In this document: one piece after another, positions 27,032-35,729 of the stretch
Position numbering within the stretch: position 1 is the stretch's first letter
Layout of the letters: every line of letters starts with the position of its first letter
Assembly (NCBI GenBank): GCA_018907035.1
Contig: JACCIC010000028.1
Span: 2,833,501 to 2,897,500 of the forward strand
Direction: 5' to 3'
Length of the DNA stretch: 64,000 nt
Source of the DNA: Sycobia sp. Sy_11
Taxonomy: Eukaryota; Arthropoda; Insecta; Hymenoptera; Epichrysomallidae
Program-made: the position numbers and the translations under genes
Notes under the pieces: generated by a model
What the model was told of the DNA's origin: nothing
Seen by the model: only the letters and a program-made list of their open reading frames with translations
The model's database searches: none

Positions 27032-27051
27032 GCGCCTTCCAGGGCTACTAG
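4276..27051 (+). CDS. Secreted R&R chitin-binding cuticular protein (CPR family), three coding exons
   Basis: The coding sequence joins 4276-4299, 13272-13586 and 26761-27051, giving 209 residues. CPR proteins are secreted by epidermis and bind chitin through the R&R domain, contributing to cuticle mechanics. Residues 1-28 form a signal peptide with a Leu-rich core (10-27) and likely cleavage between Gly28 and Asp29. Residues 31-112 are rich in Pro/Gly (PGPP, RPP, GPP motifs). Residues 124-186 form the chitin-binding domain. It matches the PROSITE R&R pattern: Gly154, Asp162-Gly163, Tyr170, Ala172-Asp173, Gly177-Phe178, Ala180. The DGDV/RGEY and YTAD features are RR-2-like, and the LPDGRTQIV segment recalls pro-resilin-like proteins; the exact subclass is uncertain. 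A 14-Gly run (191-204) and AFQGY end the protein. All introns are phase 0. The 630-nt coding sequence is spread over 22.8 kb. Expression during moults is expected for the family but cannot be seen here. Confidence 0.8.
4740..4752. repeat. Poly(C) run
   Basis: Thirteen consecutive C in a CpG-rich block of intron 2. Confidence 0.9.
4829..4876. repeat. (TA)n microsatellite
   Basis: Twenty-four uninterrupted TA units. They translate as (YI)n in several frames and inflate the open frames around them. Confidence 0.97.
5238..5274 (+). other. G-quadruplex motif
   Basis: Six G-runs of 3-6 bases (5238-5241, 5245-5247, 5249-5253, 5255-5258, 5260-5264, 5269-5274) are separated by loops of one to four bases. 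This fits the canonical four-run quadruplex pattern several times over. It lies on the coding strand within intron 2, so the pre-mRNA could fold the same way. Confidence 0.6.
5475..5530. repeat. (GA)n microsatellite
   Basis: Interrupted GA array with GAT variants toward its 3' end. Confidence 0.95.
5794..5832. repeat. (TA)n microsatellite
   Basis: About nineteen uninterrupted TA units in intron 2. Confidence 0.97.
6105..6126. repeat. (GA)n microsatellite
   Basis: Eleven GA units. Confidence 0.95.
6579..6602. repeat. (CA)n microsatellite
   Basis: Twelve AC/CA units at the edge of an AT-rich block. Confidence 0.95.
7075..7199. repeat. Compound (TA)n-(TATG)n microsatellite
   Basis: About eighteen TA units are followed by TATG tetranucleotides interrupted twice by TATA/GATA units. 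The array probably grew by TATG arising within a TA tract. Confidence 0.95.
7765..7788. repeat. (AAC)n trinucleotide repeat
   Basis: Eight AAC units in an AT-rich part of intron 2. Confidence 0.95.
8463..8512. repeat. (GA)n microsatellite
   Basis: Twenty-five uninterrupted GA units, followed by a moderately GC-rich unique block (8520-8850). Confidence 0.97.
11869..11985. repeat. Compound (TA)n with degenerate TATG/CATG tail
   Basis: About twenty-one TA units (11869-11911) run into a degenerate TGTATG/CATGTATG tail. The composition resembles the array at 7075. Confidence 0.93.
12662..12724. repeat. Compound (CA)n-(TA)n microsatellite
   Basis: About fourteen CA units are followed by about fourteen TA units and a short GTATG tail. 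Confidence 0.97.
13272..13586 (+). CDS. Coding exon B: signal-peptide core and proline-rich region
   Basis: The exon is bounded by acceptor GCGCAG (ending 13271) and donor TCG|GTGAGT at 13587. It encodes residues 9-113, exactly 105 codons. It opens with the leucine-rich core of the signal peptide ([20 protein letters not shown]) and then the mature N-terminus, [16 protein letters not shown]. About 70 residues dominated by Pro and Gly follow, with repeated PGPP/RPP/GPP units and three Tyr (41, 43 by the YDY motif; 95 or so near GYPTG). Pro-rich low-complexity flanks are typical of CPR proteins and are presumed to act as flexible or cross-linking segments. Very GC-rich codon use contrasts with the AT-rich intron that follows. 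Confidence 0.85.
14230..14241. other. 12-bp perfect palindrome GCGACTAGTCGC
   Basis: A self-complementary dodecamer in an otherwise AT-rich stretch of intron 3. A protein-binding role is possible but not shown. Confidence 0.4.
14675..14712. repeat. (TA)n microsatellite
   Basis: About nineteen TA units. Confidence 0.97.
15938..15974. repeat. (CT)n microsatellite
   Basis: Interrupted CT array with one TATTT break. Confidence 0.94.
17500..18258. repeat. Large diverged inverted repeat (foldback) in intron 3
   Basis: The left arm (about 17500-17835) and right arm (about 17940-18258) are reverse complements with a spacer of about 105 bp. The best anchor is 17736-17760 against 18001-18025: 25 bases with one mismatch. 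A second anchor pairs ATTGACAATTG at 17564-17574 with CAGTTGTCAAT at 18184-18194. Both give the same centre, about 17880. The core (17720-17795 against 17965-18040) is roughly five in six identical by eye, and similarity falls outward. It may be a foldback element or MITE with long terminal inverted repeats, or an inverted duplication. No open frame lies in the spacer. Target-site duplications could not be identified. Confidence 0.8.
18942..18961 (+). other. G-quadruplex motif
   Basis: Four G-runs (18942-18944, 18946-18950, 18952-18957, 18959-18961) separated by single bases, on the coding strand of intron 3. Confidence 0.55.
20040..20056. repeat. (CG)n alternating purine-pyrimidine run
   Basis: Eight GC units followed by an ACGCGG tail. 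Such tracts can adopt Z-DNA. Confidence 0.85.
21653..21700. repeat. (TA)n microsatellite
   Basis: Twenty-four TA units flanked on both sides by ATGTA motifs. Confidence 0.97.
21776..21837. repeat. (GA)n microsatellite
   Basis: GA array with GCGA and GGGA interruptions at its 5' end and AAAGA at its 3' end. Confidence 0.95.
22217..22239. repeat. (TA)n microsatellite
   Basis: About eleven AT/TA units. Confidence 0.95.
22322..22378. repeat. (TA)n microsatellite
   Basis: About twenty-eight TA units, one of the longest TA arrays in the window, followed by a GTATATTATGTATAATATG tail. Confidence 0.97.
22456..22476 (+). other. G-quadruplex motif with five GGG runs
   Basis: Five GGG runs separated by T, A, TAA and A (22456-22458, 22460-22462, 22464-22466, 22470-22472, 22474-22476). 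The loops are very short, predicting a stable fold. A G10 run follows near 22497-22506. Confidence 0.6.
22874..22915. repeat. (GA)n microsatellite
   Basis: Twenty-one GA units. Confidence 0.97.
23068..23086. repeat. (GC)n run
   Basis: Nine alternating GC units, a possible Z-DNA tract in a CpG-rich block. Confidence 0.9.
23225..23290. repeat. (CA)n ... (GT)n inverted pair
   Basis: CA units (23227-23249) and GT units (23266-23277) flank ATGTATATGTCTGTGTTT, so the two arrays are complementary and could pair as a hairpin. A short CACACACATATATAT follows. Confidence 0.85.
23857..23968. repeat. Compound (TA)n-(GT)n array with CA tail
   Basis: About twenty-one TA units (23857-23898) join twenty-two GT units (23899-23942). 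GCGTTTGTGTTGGTG and ACACACACACA follow. The GT and CA parts are complementary. Confidence 0.96.
24925..25005. repeat. (GA)n purine-rich array
   Basis: Thirteen clean GA units (24927-24952) followed by a degenerate GA/GGGA/GACA stretch, all purine-rich on the + strand. Confidence 0.93.
25165..25214. repeat. Compound (CA)n-(TA)n microsatellite
   Basis: Sixteen CA units followed by about nine TA units, the same order as at 12662. Confidence 0.97.
25758..25782. repeat. Poly(A) run
   Basis: Twenty-five consecutive A in intron 3. No upstream sequence looks like a retroposed gene and no flanking target duplication was noticed. Confidence 0.92.
26761..27051 (+). CDS. Coding exon C: R&R chitin-binding domain, glycine run and stop
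   Basis: The exon starts right after the C8AG acceptor with [10 protein letters not shown] and ends with TAG at 27049-27051, giving residues 114-209. The extended R&R domain runs from Met124 to Gly186. The domain start [10 protein letters not shown] supplies the aromatic residues (Phe126, Phe128, Tyr130) that line up on the chitin-facing beta strands of the family. The core follows as [20 protein letters not shown], then the [10 protein letters not shown] end. It satisfies the PROSITE R&R signature without a missing residue. Fourteen Gly codons (26992-27033, mostly GGC with two GGT and one GGG) precede AFQGY. The whole domain in one exon with a phase-0 boundary is usual for CPR genes. Confidence 0.93.
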
Positions 27052-27452
27052 AGAGGGTCGAGCGGTCGACGGGCGGAGGGGGGGGGGGCTCGCGCGGTCC
27101 GACGTTTCGGGGTCGGCCGATCGTCGACGCCGCCAGAGCGCCTCGGATCGCGCGAGGCCTCCCGCCTTTTGTCCAGCTGGCCGCCCCGTAAGCGTCTCAG
27201 GATCGCCGGTCACGCGGGTTAGTGGGCAGAGGGGGGGGGGGAGCGTTTTACCCGGCCACGCGCCGTCTTTCGATCGCAATCGCGGGTATTCCTCGTACTC
27301 GGCGCGAGCGTATTGTTCGGTCTTCGTTTTCGGGATAAGCTTAAGCATCGGGAACCGTGAACAGATCGCGGCGCGCGATTGGGACTCTTGGGATATTGCG
27401 AGAGGAGAGCTGGAAGATGAAAAAGAAGTTGAGAAAACAGTTCGTTGTTTTG

Positions 27453-27470
27453 TTTTTTTTTTTTTTTTTT
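27453..27470. repeat. Poly(T) run in the 3' UTR
   Basis: Eighteen consecutive T within the predicted 3' UTR. Confidence 0.9.
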
Positions 27471-28065
27471 GCGTTTTCCCACTTTCCCGCCGAATCGATA
27501 GAGGCTTTTGTGTTGAACGGGCGATTTCGCGCCTCGATCATGGGGGAGGAAGATCTGCGAACAATTGTCGCTCCGTGCGCAGGAGCAAAATCCGAATAGG
27601 TAATGGCACGGCGTTTAAAAGTTTGTCGGGGATAATTTTGGAATCGAAATTTTTGGACAAGCCCGAATCCAATCGTAGAATCGTCAAATTGAACTTTGGC
27701 CCCTTGGCTAATCTGAATTCGAACGGACCGCAAAACACTATGTATATAAATTTTGCCCTTTTTTATTCGCACGAAGGCCTCGTCCGATGGAAGAGATTTA
27801 TAAATACTAATCTTACATTAGAAAACAGTTACCAGGTTCAGCGCTCGTCGTCCGAAACAAAACGTTGTATTTCTTTTTCTCAAGTAGAGAAGCGAACTGT
27901 TCACGGTTTCTTTCCCTTCAGAAATCAATTTTTTTTTTTTTATGTATGTACATGTCTAATAGAAACAGTAAAAAACTGATGTAATAGTTTACGCATGTTG
28001 ACATACGCCTCTACCATTTACGTTGTATTTTCCTAATAGGTTTACTGTACAAACAAAGCTTTTAA

Positions 28066-28071
28066 AATAAA
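28066..28071 (+). terminator. Polyadenylation signal AATAAA
   Basis: The first AATAAA hexamer downstream of the stop codon, about 1,015 bases after TAG. An AT-rich stretch with T5 (28076-28080) follows, so cleavage would be expected near 28085-28095. Usage is inferred. Confidence 0.5.
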
Positions 28072-28090
28072 TATCTTTTTAATTAAAAGA

Positions 28091-30640
28091 AGAAAAAATA
28101 AGATAAAAAAATATACAAAATTAAAAAAAAAAAAATTACTCCGACTTTTCTATTTCAAGGAAAACAACGACGATCCTTAAGATATTGTACTAACCCTTTC
28201 GTGCTAATTAAATATCTGGCTTTCATCGCTGAAATCGCCGCTCCAATGGAAATATCGAGAAAGGATACGATAATATCCAGGAAGAAAACAATGAAGAAAT
28301 CGCGGTATTTCTTCGCTCTCTACATCTCAATTCATAATAAAACGTTCGTGAAATTTAACGGCTACCGATCCGAGTCCGGAGAGTCCTTCCCCCGACCTTT
28401 TCCTTCATAGGATCCCCCGCAGTCCTCCGCCCCTCGGCCTTTTCGATGCCTTCGCGCCTTCCTGCAGTCGCTCCTTTCGCTCCGCTTGCTTCTTCTCCTT
28501 TCCCGGGGCCCGGCTTCTTTTTTTCTCCCCCCCCCCTCACAGTTGTACAATCTCGATCCGAAATCCTTCCGGAGCTCGCCCGCGTTCCTCCTTCCTCGAC
28601 TATTGAATCCTCGAGCGAATTACTGCTCTTCGCGCCGCGCCCTTTTCTTTGCCCTCGCCCTTATTCTAATTTTCACTATCCTTTTTCTCAACCCCTCCCC
28701 GACCCCTACCCCGCTCGCTCCCGTCCCAGTCTCCCGGCTGCATCGAGTCTCGCCCATCTTCTATTCTCCTTTATCTCGGGAATATATCTCTCGACGCTTT
28801 CACTGGGAACGCCGAGCTGAAACAAGTATTCCGAGCGAGGAGCAGAATGAGGGGAGGAGGGAAAAAGGAGCGGAAAAACTAGGAAGCCAAGGTTTACTCC
28901 CTCCACGCGCTGGGATAGAATCGAGAAAGGTATATACTCTTTTCCAGAAAAAAAAGGCGGAGAGCCGCTTAAGGAGTACACCTTGGAAGATTGAATGAAG
29001 ATTCGAGTTACTATGACATAAGTCTGATATAGTGCCTATTCATTTTGGATTTAGAATTAAATAATTTACAATGATTCAAAGTAAATAAGTCTAATGCGAT
29101 ACGATACTGCGAATATATTATTATCCACGAAGAAGATACCACTGATATAATACTACAAATCAAATTTTCAAATAGATACTAAATTATAGAACGTCTCCAT
29201 TGGAACGAGGAAAAAAAGAGAGAATTTTTCCGCAACGATTTAATTAGCATATACTTGCATACCTAAATGAAATTTTTAATTATGTAATAATAGTCACTGA
29301 TAAGAAGGTTTCAAAATTAAATATATTATCTGTGGGATATTGAATAATATAACTCAAAAGAGAAGCAAAATCATTTAAAATCGATATATTTTTTTATGAA
29401 AGAAGTACGCGACTTCCGTTTCAAATAGAATTTCATCGAAACGGTCGCACTTTTGCGATAAATTATTTTGACCGAGTGAAGTGACTTAATTACTATGAAA
29501 AGATTTGCTTTCTATAAAATAAAAAATTAGATCAACAAATAAACAGATTTTTATATATGTAGTTTTTAATTATTCAACTGATGCTTGCTGGATGAAGCAT
29601 TTTCCAGGGTTGAAAATAATTATTTCGAAGAAAGCGTTGACGATGCTCAGCAGGATAATCTTTCAATGATTTCATAAATAAAAAAAAAACTATTTACGTC
29701 GTAAAAAATGCTTCTTTCCTAACAATCGGGTTACGCTATTTTTTATTTAATATACCGTAAAAAATACCGTTGAGTCTCAGGTAGCCTGTAGTTTTCATTT
29801 GAACATTTGTATCTGCTAAGTAAGAAACAATTTCAAAATAATCGAAGTCTAATCAAATATTCTAACATTTTAGAATTTTAACAGAGTGTACATGGTAAAT
29901 ATTGTTGAACTTTCTGGTTTTCAATAACTTTGATTAGCAAGTAGAAAAATAACATACTACTTTTAACTACGTTTCAGATCAGCAACTAGAAAGCGGATCC
30001 TCTCAACTCTTTCAGAAAAACGCTGTTTTCCATCGCAGTCAATAAATCTTTCCTGCAGCAAGAAAAAACATCTTGACTAAACTTGTCAGCCTGTGTATAT
30101 TCTCTTCAGTTATACTCCTACTTGGCTAATAATGACATTCAAACGCACGAGTTTCCTTTTCGAAGTGAAAAAAGCTTTGAAATATTCAACGATATTTCCA
30201 TTAAAATTTTTCATTTAAATAATTGACTGCTATAAATGTATTATACTTCATTTACTAATTGTAATTTTAAGCTACAGTATACAGAAAATATTATTTACGA
30301 GATGACGAAATATCACGTATACGTCTATTCTTTGCAATTTCGTAAATTATTAAAAATTATTCTTTCATTATTGAAAGGCATAATGCAAAAAATATATGAG
30401 TCAAATGAGGAAATCTATAGGCATGCCCGATGAAAGGTATCAGAGCTTTTTATATATCGCAAACATATGTGTGAATACATTAAAAAAGCTTTCAAGCGTA
30501 ATTAAATATAACAATAGATTTTTTTTGATGACAAAAAGCATTGACAGATCTCAATTGAAGCTTTACATTATTGAGCACTTTTTTAATCCAATTCGATTTC
30601 ACGAATTCGACGCGATAAAAATGAGAAAAGTGTAGAAAAA
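28091..30640. other. Intergenic block after the cuticular gene
   Basis: No gene is supported. Bases 28380-28900 are pyrimidine- and C-rich with CT/CCC stretches, giving long Pro/Ser open frames on + and Arg/Gly frames on -. Bases 28990-30640 are AT-rich unique sequence with frequent stops, short A-runs and no microsatellite. Confidence 0.6.
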
Positions 30641-31487
30641 AAAAGAATTATATCGGTCCCATTAGAATCTAAAAACAGAGGGGCTCCATTTTTCCCGTTA
30701 TTAATTTAACGAGCCCGCGATATCTTACCGCGGCCATGCGCACCTCGTAAAAGCAAAAAAGAAACAAGATCGTCGATAAAGCACCCTAAAACAGCCATTC
30801 GCATGCGTGTGTACTAGTGTTTGAAAAAAAAACAAAAAAAAAAAAAACAAAACATTTCCTCCCTCGAACGATCGCCCGTCCCGATATTGACTCATATACA
30901 TTATACTCCAGAGCGATGCCGGCGCAAAGCCGGAAATGCCATGCTCGCGCGCACCGACGATCCGGGCAGGGGGGGGGATATAAATTTTACACGGCGCGGC
31001 GAGGTTCCGATCAATCGCGTACGCCCACCGCGAAAGCAGAGAAACTCTTTGTCAGCTGGCGCTCGTTCTTTAATAACATTGGAAATTTATCTTCACCCGG
31101 AACGCGCCGGTATCGTCCGATATTGGAATCAGCTACCGCCGGGGGGGGGGGGGAGAGGGAGCGCGGACCCGCGGCGATAAGCGAGGCTTTCTCTATAATC
31201 AAGGAGCGACGCCCCCCCCCCGGCCCTTTCGCCCCATCTGTCCGCCTCGCGGTTCGACAAAAGATTGATATAAAAGCCCGTTGTGCGCGAGAGAGCGAGA
31301 GCGACAGATAGAGATAGAGAAGTAGAGATAGCGAGTGCGAGAGCGCATATGCAGGCGCGTTGACGAGGTTAAAGCCATCACGTATATATGTGGGATTGAA
31401 ACGGGAATGCACTCTCGCTCCCGCAAGCAAATTGCCAGTAGAGCTTTGACGACCCCCTCCCCTCCCCCGTGTAGAGAGGATGACGCA

Positions 31488-31492
<5 letters not shown>

Positions 31493-31534
<42 letters not shown>
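31493..31534. repeat. (GA)n microsatellite
   Basis: About twenty-one GA units. Confidence 0.96.
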
Positions 31535-31536
<2 letters not shown>

Positions 31537-31730
31537 GGTCTCTTTGAAGGACCCCAGGCGCGCGGTTATCTCGCTGCTCTTATATGAATCGCGCGCGCGG
31601 GCGACGAGTCAATCCCCGCGTCCCATGGAACCGCCGACGAACAATGGGCTACCTTGACTCGCGCGGATGGTTACCGCGCCAAGGATGCCGCCAGCTGCGC
31701 CGGCGCCTCCTCGGCTAATTTCTCGGACCT

Positions 31731-31748
31731 TGCGCACGTACGTGCGCA
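31731..31748. other. 18-bp perfect palindrome TGCGCACGTACGTGCGCA
   Basis: The 18-mer equals its own reverse complement. It is entirely alternating purine-pyrimidine after the first base and contains two overlapping CACGTA/TACGTG E-box-like halves. It could be a dimeric binding site, a Z-DNA-forming stretch, or chance in CpG-rich DNA. Confidence 0.5.
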
Positions 31749-32144
31749 CGCGCATCGATACTTTCACCGCTCGCGCGAGATGATCCGATCCTCGTGATGC
31801 GGGGGGGGGGGAGGGAGGGATTCGTGCCGAGAGGCCGCGCGAAACGAATGGGAGCTGCGACGAACGGCTGGACGTTTTTGTGCGGGGCTGCGGTGGAACG
31901 AGGGGGCGGGGGGAGGGCAGCGAAGTTTCTTCTAAGAAGGTAGGAAGTGTCCGTCTAAAATCGGATGTTCTCGTTGAGTCGTTTATCAACGGTTCAAAAT
32001 GCTTCCGGTTTTTTATCCAAATGTAGACAATCGTATTGAAAATAGGAAATATTTTCAAAGATATTTCATAGACTCACTATAAAATAAAGTAACTTGTATA
32101 AGCTATATAACTTCTATATAGCCTTATGGATAGATTATCATACA

Positions 32145-32205
32145 ATAATATAACAAGATAACAAGAAAATAAGATAACAAGAGGAAAAAAAAGATAACGA
32201 GAATA
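32145..32205. repeat. Degenerate (AAGATAACAAG)n tandem repeat
   Basis: Four imperfect copies of a roughly 10-16 base unit centred on AGATAACAAG or AGATAACGAG, separated by A-rich spacers. Confidence 0.6.
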
Positions 32206-32937
32206 ATCTAATCTTTATGAAGATAAAAATGAAAGCGCATCACATCCGCTATAAAAGTAATGTAACATATATACTTAAAGTATAGATATACCCTGGAATA
32301 GTTACTGAAATAAAATGAAATAATACATTCATCTTGGACCAAGTTTTTCATATTGCCAACAATTCGCGCTTAAGTAAATAATAAAACTTAATTTTATAGC
32401 TCGCATGAATAATAAAGTCGTCTAATAAATGATAGCTCTTGAAACTCGTGACTTCTGGGTCGAGAGCTGAAAATTAATCCCAGACATCTTTAGCCGCGCG
32501 CCAATCGATAATACATCTACATTACTCTTTCGCCTTGCTATTTGTACGTAAGTATAAGAAAGCACTGAAGCTGCCGGGCGACTTTCTGCAGTCTTATCTG
32601 TTTTCTGCAGAAGAGACAGAAAGAGAGAAAGATGGAGTGAGAGCGTGGGAGAGGGGGGGGGGGAGAGGACGGGCGAGTGAGAAGGAGAATCAAAAGATCC
32701 GCTTAGTCCACAGAATCGCAAAATCCGTATTGTCGATGTTAATGATATGCAAGGCAGGACGGGGCTATAGAGGCGAGTCCTGACAAGGGAAATGAATTTA
32801 AGCGGAGCGCAGCCCCAGAAAGACACGACTCCGCGGGAAAAAGGGACATCGGGACGGCCCCGCTTAATCGGATCTGGCTTAACGCTTTTGTACGCCCGCC
32901 CAACGTCAAAATTTCTCTCCAAGATATCTGGCCCAGA

Positions 32938-32961
32938 GCTCTCTCTCTCTCTCTCTCTCTC
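32938..32961. repeat. (CT)n microsatellite
   Basis: About eleven CT units followed by a CT/CTT-rich tail to 32985. Confidence 0.94.
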
Positions 32962-33225
32962 CCCATCTTCCTCTCGCTCTTCTTCTTCATCGCGCCTCGC
33001 TCTCTTTCCGCCGAGAACGGCGAGGATCGCCGTGGACGTTGAGCCGAGCGAGTTCCTCCTTGACTTACACGGATTCCGCTTTACCTGCGCACGCCCCGCG
33101 GAAACGGGTGGTGGGTAGGGGGAAACAAATTATTACCACCGTCGCTCGACGAGAATTCCGCTGAAAATTCTAAAGAGGATCATTGTCGAGATTTGTAATA
33201 AAATTTTCAAGAAATTGTAAAGTGT

Positions 33226-33228
<3 letters not shown>

Positions 33229-33270
<42 letters not shown>

Positions 33271-33271
33271 A
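33229..33271. repeat. (TA)n microsatellite
   Basis: Two TA runs separated by TTTA. Confidence 0.96.
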
Positions 33272-34022
33272 TGCTTGGAATTCACGTATTATACTTATGT
33301 GCATGCATAATAAATACATTAAAATGTGAATTCGTGTTTAATATTCACATTGATTCGGATTATGAAATAAATATTTTTTACTTTGCTGCGAGTGACTTTT
33401 CTGTATTAAAAATCAACATTTACAGCTTTTTAATATTTGTTCAAAATCATACGTCAATGTTTACTCCTCTACAAGGTTTATCACATTGTATTTTATTTAT
33501 TCATTTCTTAACTTACTTTCAAATTGTTAAAATTCAGGGTAACTCTACTTATCTATATGTATATTAATGCATTGAAGTTTGACAGTAAGGTGATTTCACA
33601 AATTTCAATTTGATTTCAAAGTTAATATAAATTATTCATTTTAAGTCATGCATTTATATTATTCATTTATATTAATATAGTGTTAAAACAAACAATTCGA
33701 TTTTAGAGATACAATCATAATATTTTCTATTTAAATCAATGTGAAAGGAGTTGTTAAACGAAGAATGTAATGTTCTTTTCGACTTTCTAGGTAGCTATGA
33801 CAATAGAATCAAACACTACTGTTTCCGTGAAAACACCGAAAACCAAGAACAGTTTAGAAGGAATAGATATAGAATTTTTATTTTCTTACATAGCAAACTG
33901 AGAAGCGATGTTTATGAAGAATTTCAAACAATTTGAAATTTCGCAATAAAATTACTTTGTTCGATAAGTATTCTTGTTCAAAGACTGTAGCCATCTTTAT
34001 TTGAATCTCCCTTGCCTTCATT

Positions 34023-34027
<5 letters not shown>

Positions 34028-34110
<83 letters not shown>

Positions 34111-34112
34111 CT
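34028..34112. repeat. (CT)n microsatellite, longest pyrimidine array in the window
   Basis: About thirty-five uninterrupted CT units (34028-34098) followed by CTTTCTGTCTCTCTCTATC. A homopurine-homopyrimidine mirror repeat of this length can form triplex (H-) DNA. Confidence 0.97.
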
Positions 34113-34486
34113 ATCTGCCTCTTACTATGTATAGTGGCCATATATCCATCTATTCATCTATGTACAGGCAAAGCCGCTGGTTAATTTACCAAGAGCGAAG
34201 GGAAAACATTGTTATCGCGCAAACAAAGGGCATCAGCCCTCCACCACTCCCCCCCTCCTTTCCAACTCCTCCTGCTTGTGTATGCGTGAAACTGACGTTT
34301 CAGGAATTTCCCAAGTTCGTGATTTCTCTTGTACTTCCTGTCACATACAGAGAGAGAAAAAGGAACTGTATGGAATTTTTTAAAGTCACCGTCGTCGTCG
34401 ACGTCGCGCGGATGGATAAAGCAGGCGGAAAGTCACGCGCGCGCCTCTACGCTGACGTGTAGGAAAATAAAAGCTGCGAAATTCCA

Positions 34487-34488
<2 letters not shown>

Positions 34489-34533
<45 letters not shown>
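34489..34533. repeat. (TA)n microsatellite
   Basis: About twenty-two TA units. Confidence 0.97.
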
Positions 34534-34535
<2 letters not shown>

Positions 34536-35263
34536 ATTCCTAGAGACCTTTTTGACCTGTCTTGCGGCTTAAAATTTTACATTTTCTATTTAGCTTTCAT
34601 TAAAGATGAAAAAAGGAGCACAATGCCTTCGTTCGCGAATTATCACGAAAGTGCAGTTGGTCTCGCATTCTCGAATATGACCTTTCAAAAGTTCCGATTC
34701 TCATATACCTGTGATTTAAGCGTATTCGAATCACATTGGCTTTCCACTCGCGTAAGAATGCTAATTGCAAGCCTTTAAAAGGTTACGTGTGTATTATACA
34801 GTCGGTTAGCATCCGAACCGTGCAAGATATACGAGCGAAACAAAATTTATCGTTTCTAATACTTTCGGCGCCATCGATCTTTTCTTGCGCACTGTAAATT
34901 ACGGTCTAATAAATCAATCGGATTTTTTTCGCTGATAATAATCTCAGCAACGATCGGCACAATTATATATATATCGAAAAATTGTTGTTGTTTTTTTTTG
35001 TTATAAAAACAAATAATCTTAATAATTTTTATACTCGATCAGAAGCTAGGTTTGAATATGTACTTTATTTACTTGATCGCGCAATTATAACGCGAATAAC
35101 TCGTAGCCCGTTGAATGCCATATGCAGCGTCCTATTATAAATTGTTGTACTCGGTATGCTTACTACTGAGAACTGAGGGTACATTTAAATCACAATAACG
35201 ACAGCTACGCTTTAATTACTAGGATAAAAGTCAAAATGTTCTTTAACAATGGCATAGCACATA

Positions 35264-35322
35264 CATATATAAACATACATATATATATATATATATATAT
35301 ACATATATATAAATATATATGC
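35264..35322. repeat. (TA)n with CATA interruptions
   Basis: TA array interrupted by CATACATA, ACATA and AAATA units. Confidence 0.93.
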
Positions 35323-35708
35323 CCAGATCTGTATATAGATATAACAGATAACAGCGTAACATGCACAGATCCATAGATCAGAAAATCCATTCGAATTCCT
35401 TTGCGTATATTAAAAAATTCAAGCGTACGAGAAAAAAAAATTACCCGTTGAAGGATCGAATCCTTCACCGCCGCCGCTCCCCCCCCCCCCCGTTATGTAT
35501 CGCCCTGGTTCTCACCTGTCGCCCCAAGAATTACCTCGCGAAAAGTTGCGGGTCTCGAAAATGTTTTTCACTGCATCCTCCGCGCTTTCCATATTCGCCC
35601 GAGCTTCACTTGCATATATAGCTTTAGAAACTCGTCCGCGAAGACTCCATCCCGCCCCTCTTCCTCCCCCCACCCATCACAGACTCCGTCGACCGGGCCG
35701 TCACCGCT

Positions 35709-35729
35709 ATATATATATATATATATATA
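35709..35729. repeat. (TA)n microsatellite
   Basis: About ten TA units between two CpG-rich stretches. Confidence 0.94.

Larger units (their letters stand above)
27052..28090 (+). other. Predicted 3' UTR
   Basis: About 1 kb from the stop codon to just past the first AATAAA (28066-28071). The first 250 bases are CpG-rich with G-runs near 27080 and 27232. The rest is AT-rich with a T18 run (27453-27470) and a T12 run near 27930. An open frame through 27014-27979 on the + strand is in a different frame from the gene and is not credible as coding. Confidence 0.55.
30641..32440. other. Intergenic block, CpG-rich then AT-rich
   Basis: 30830-31960 is CpG-rich with G-runs (31141-31152, 31801-31811), a C-run (31213-31220) and a GA array. 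It also contains an 18-bp palindrome at 31731. From 31960 it turns AT-rich with a degenerate AAGATAACAAG repeat near 32145. No coding sequence was recognised. Confidence 0.6.
32441..34000. other. Intergenic block
   Basis: 32441-33160 is moderately GC-rich with a CT array and a G-run near 32656. 33170-34000 is AT-rich with a TA array. Short AT-rich open frames (33271-33567, 33751-33936) have no recognisable domain or splice context. Confidence 0.6.

Noticed and set aside
27014..27979. 321-residue open frame on the + strand
   Set aside because: It overlaps the end of the last coding exon in a different frame and continues through the AT-rich 3' UTR with poly-Phe from T-runs.
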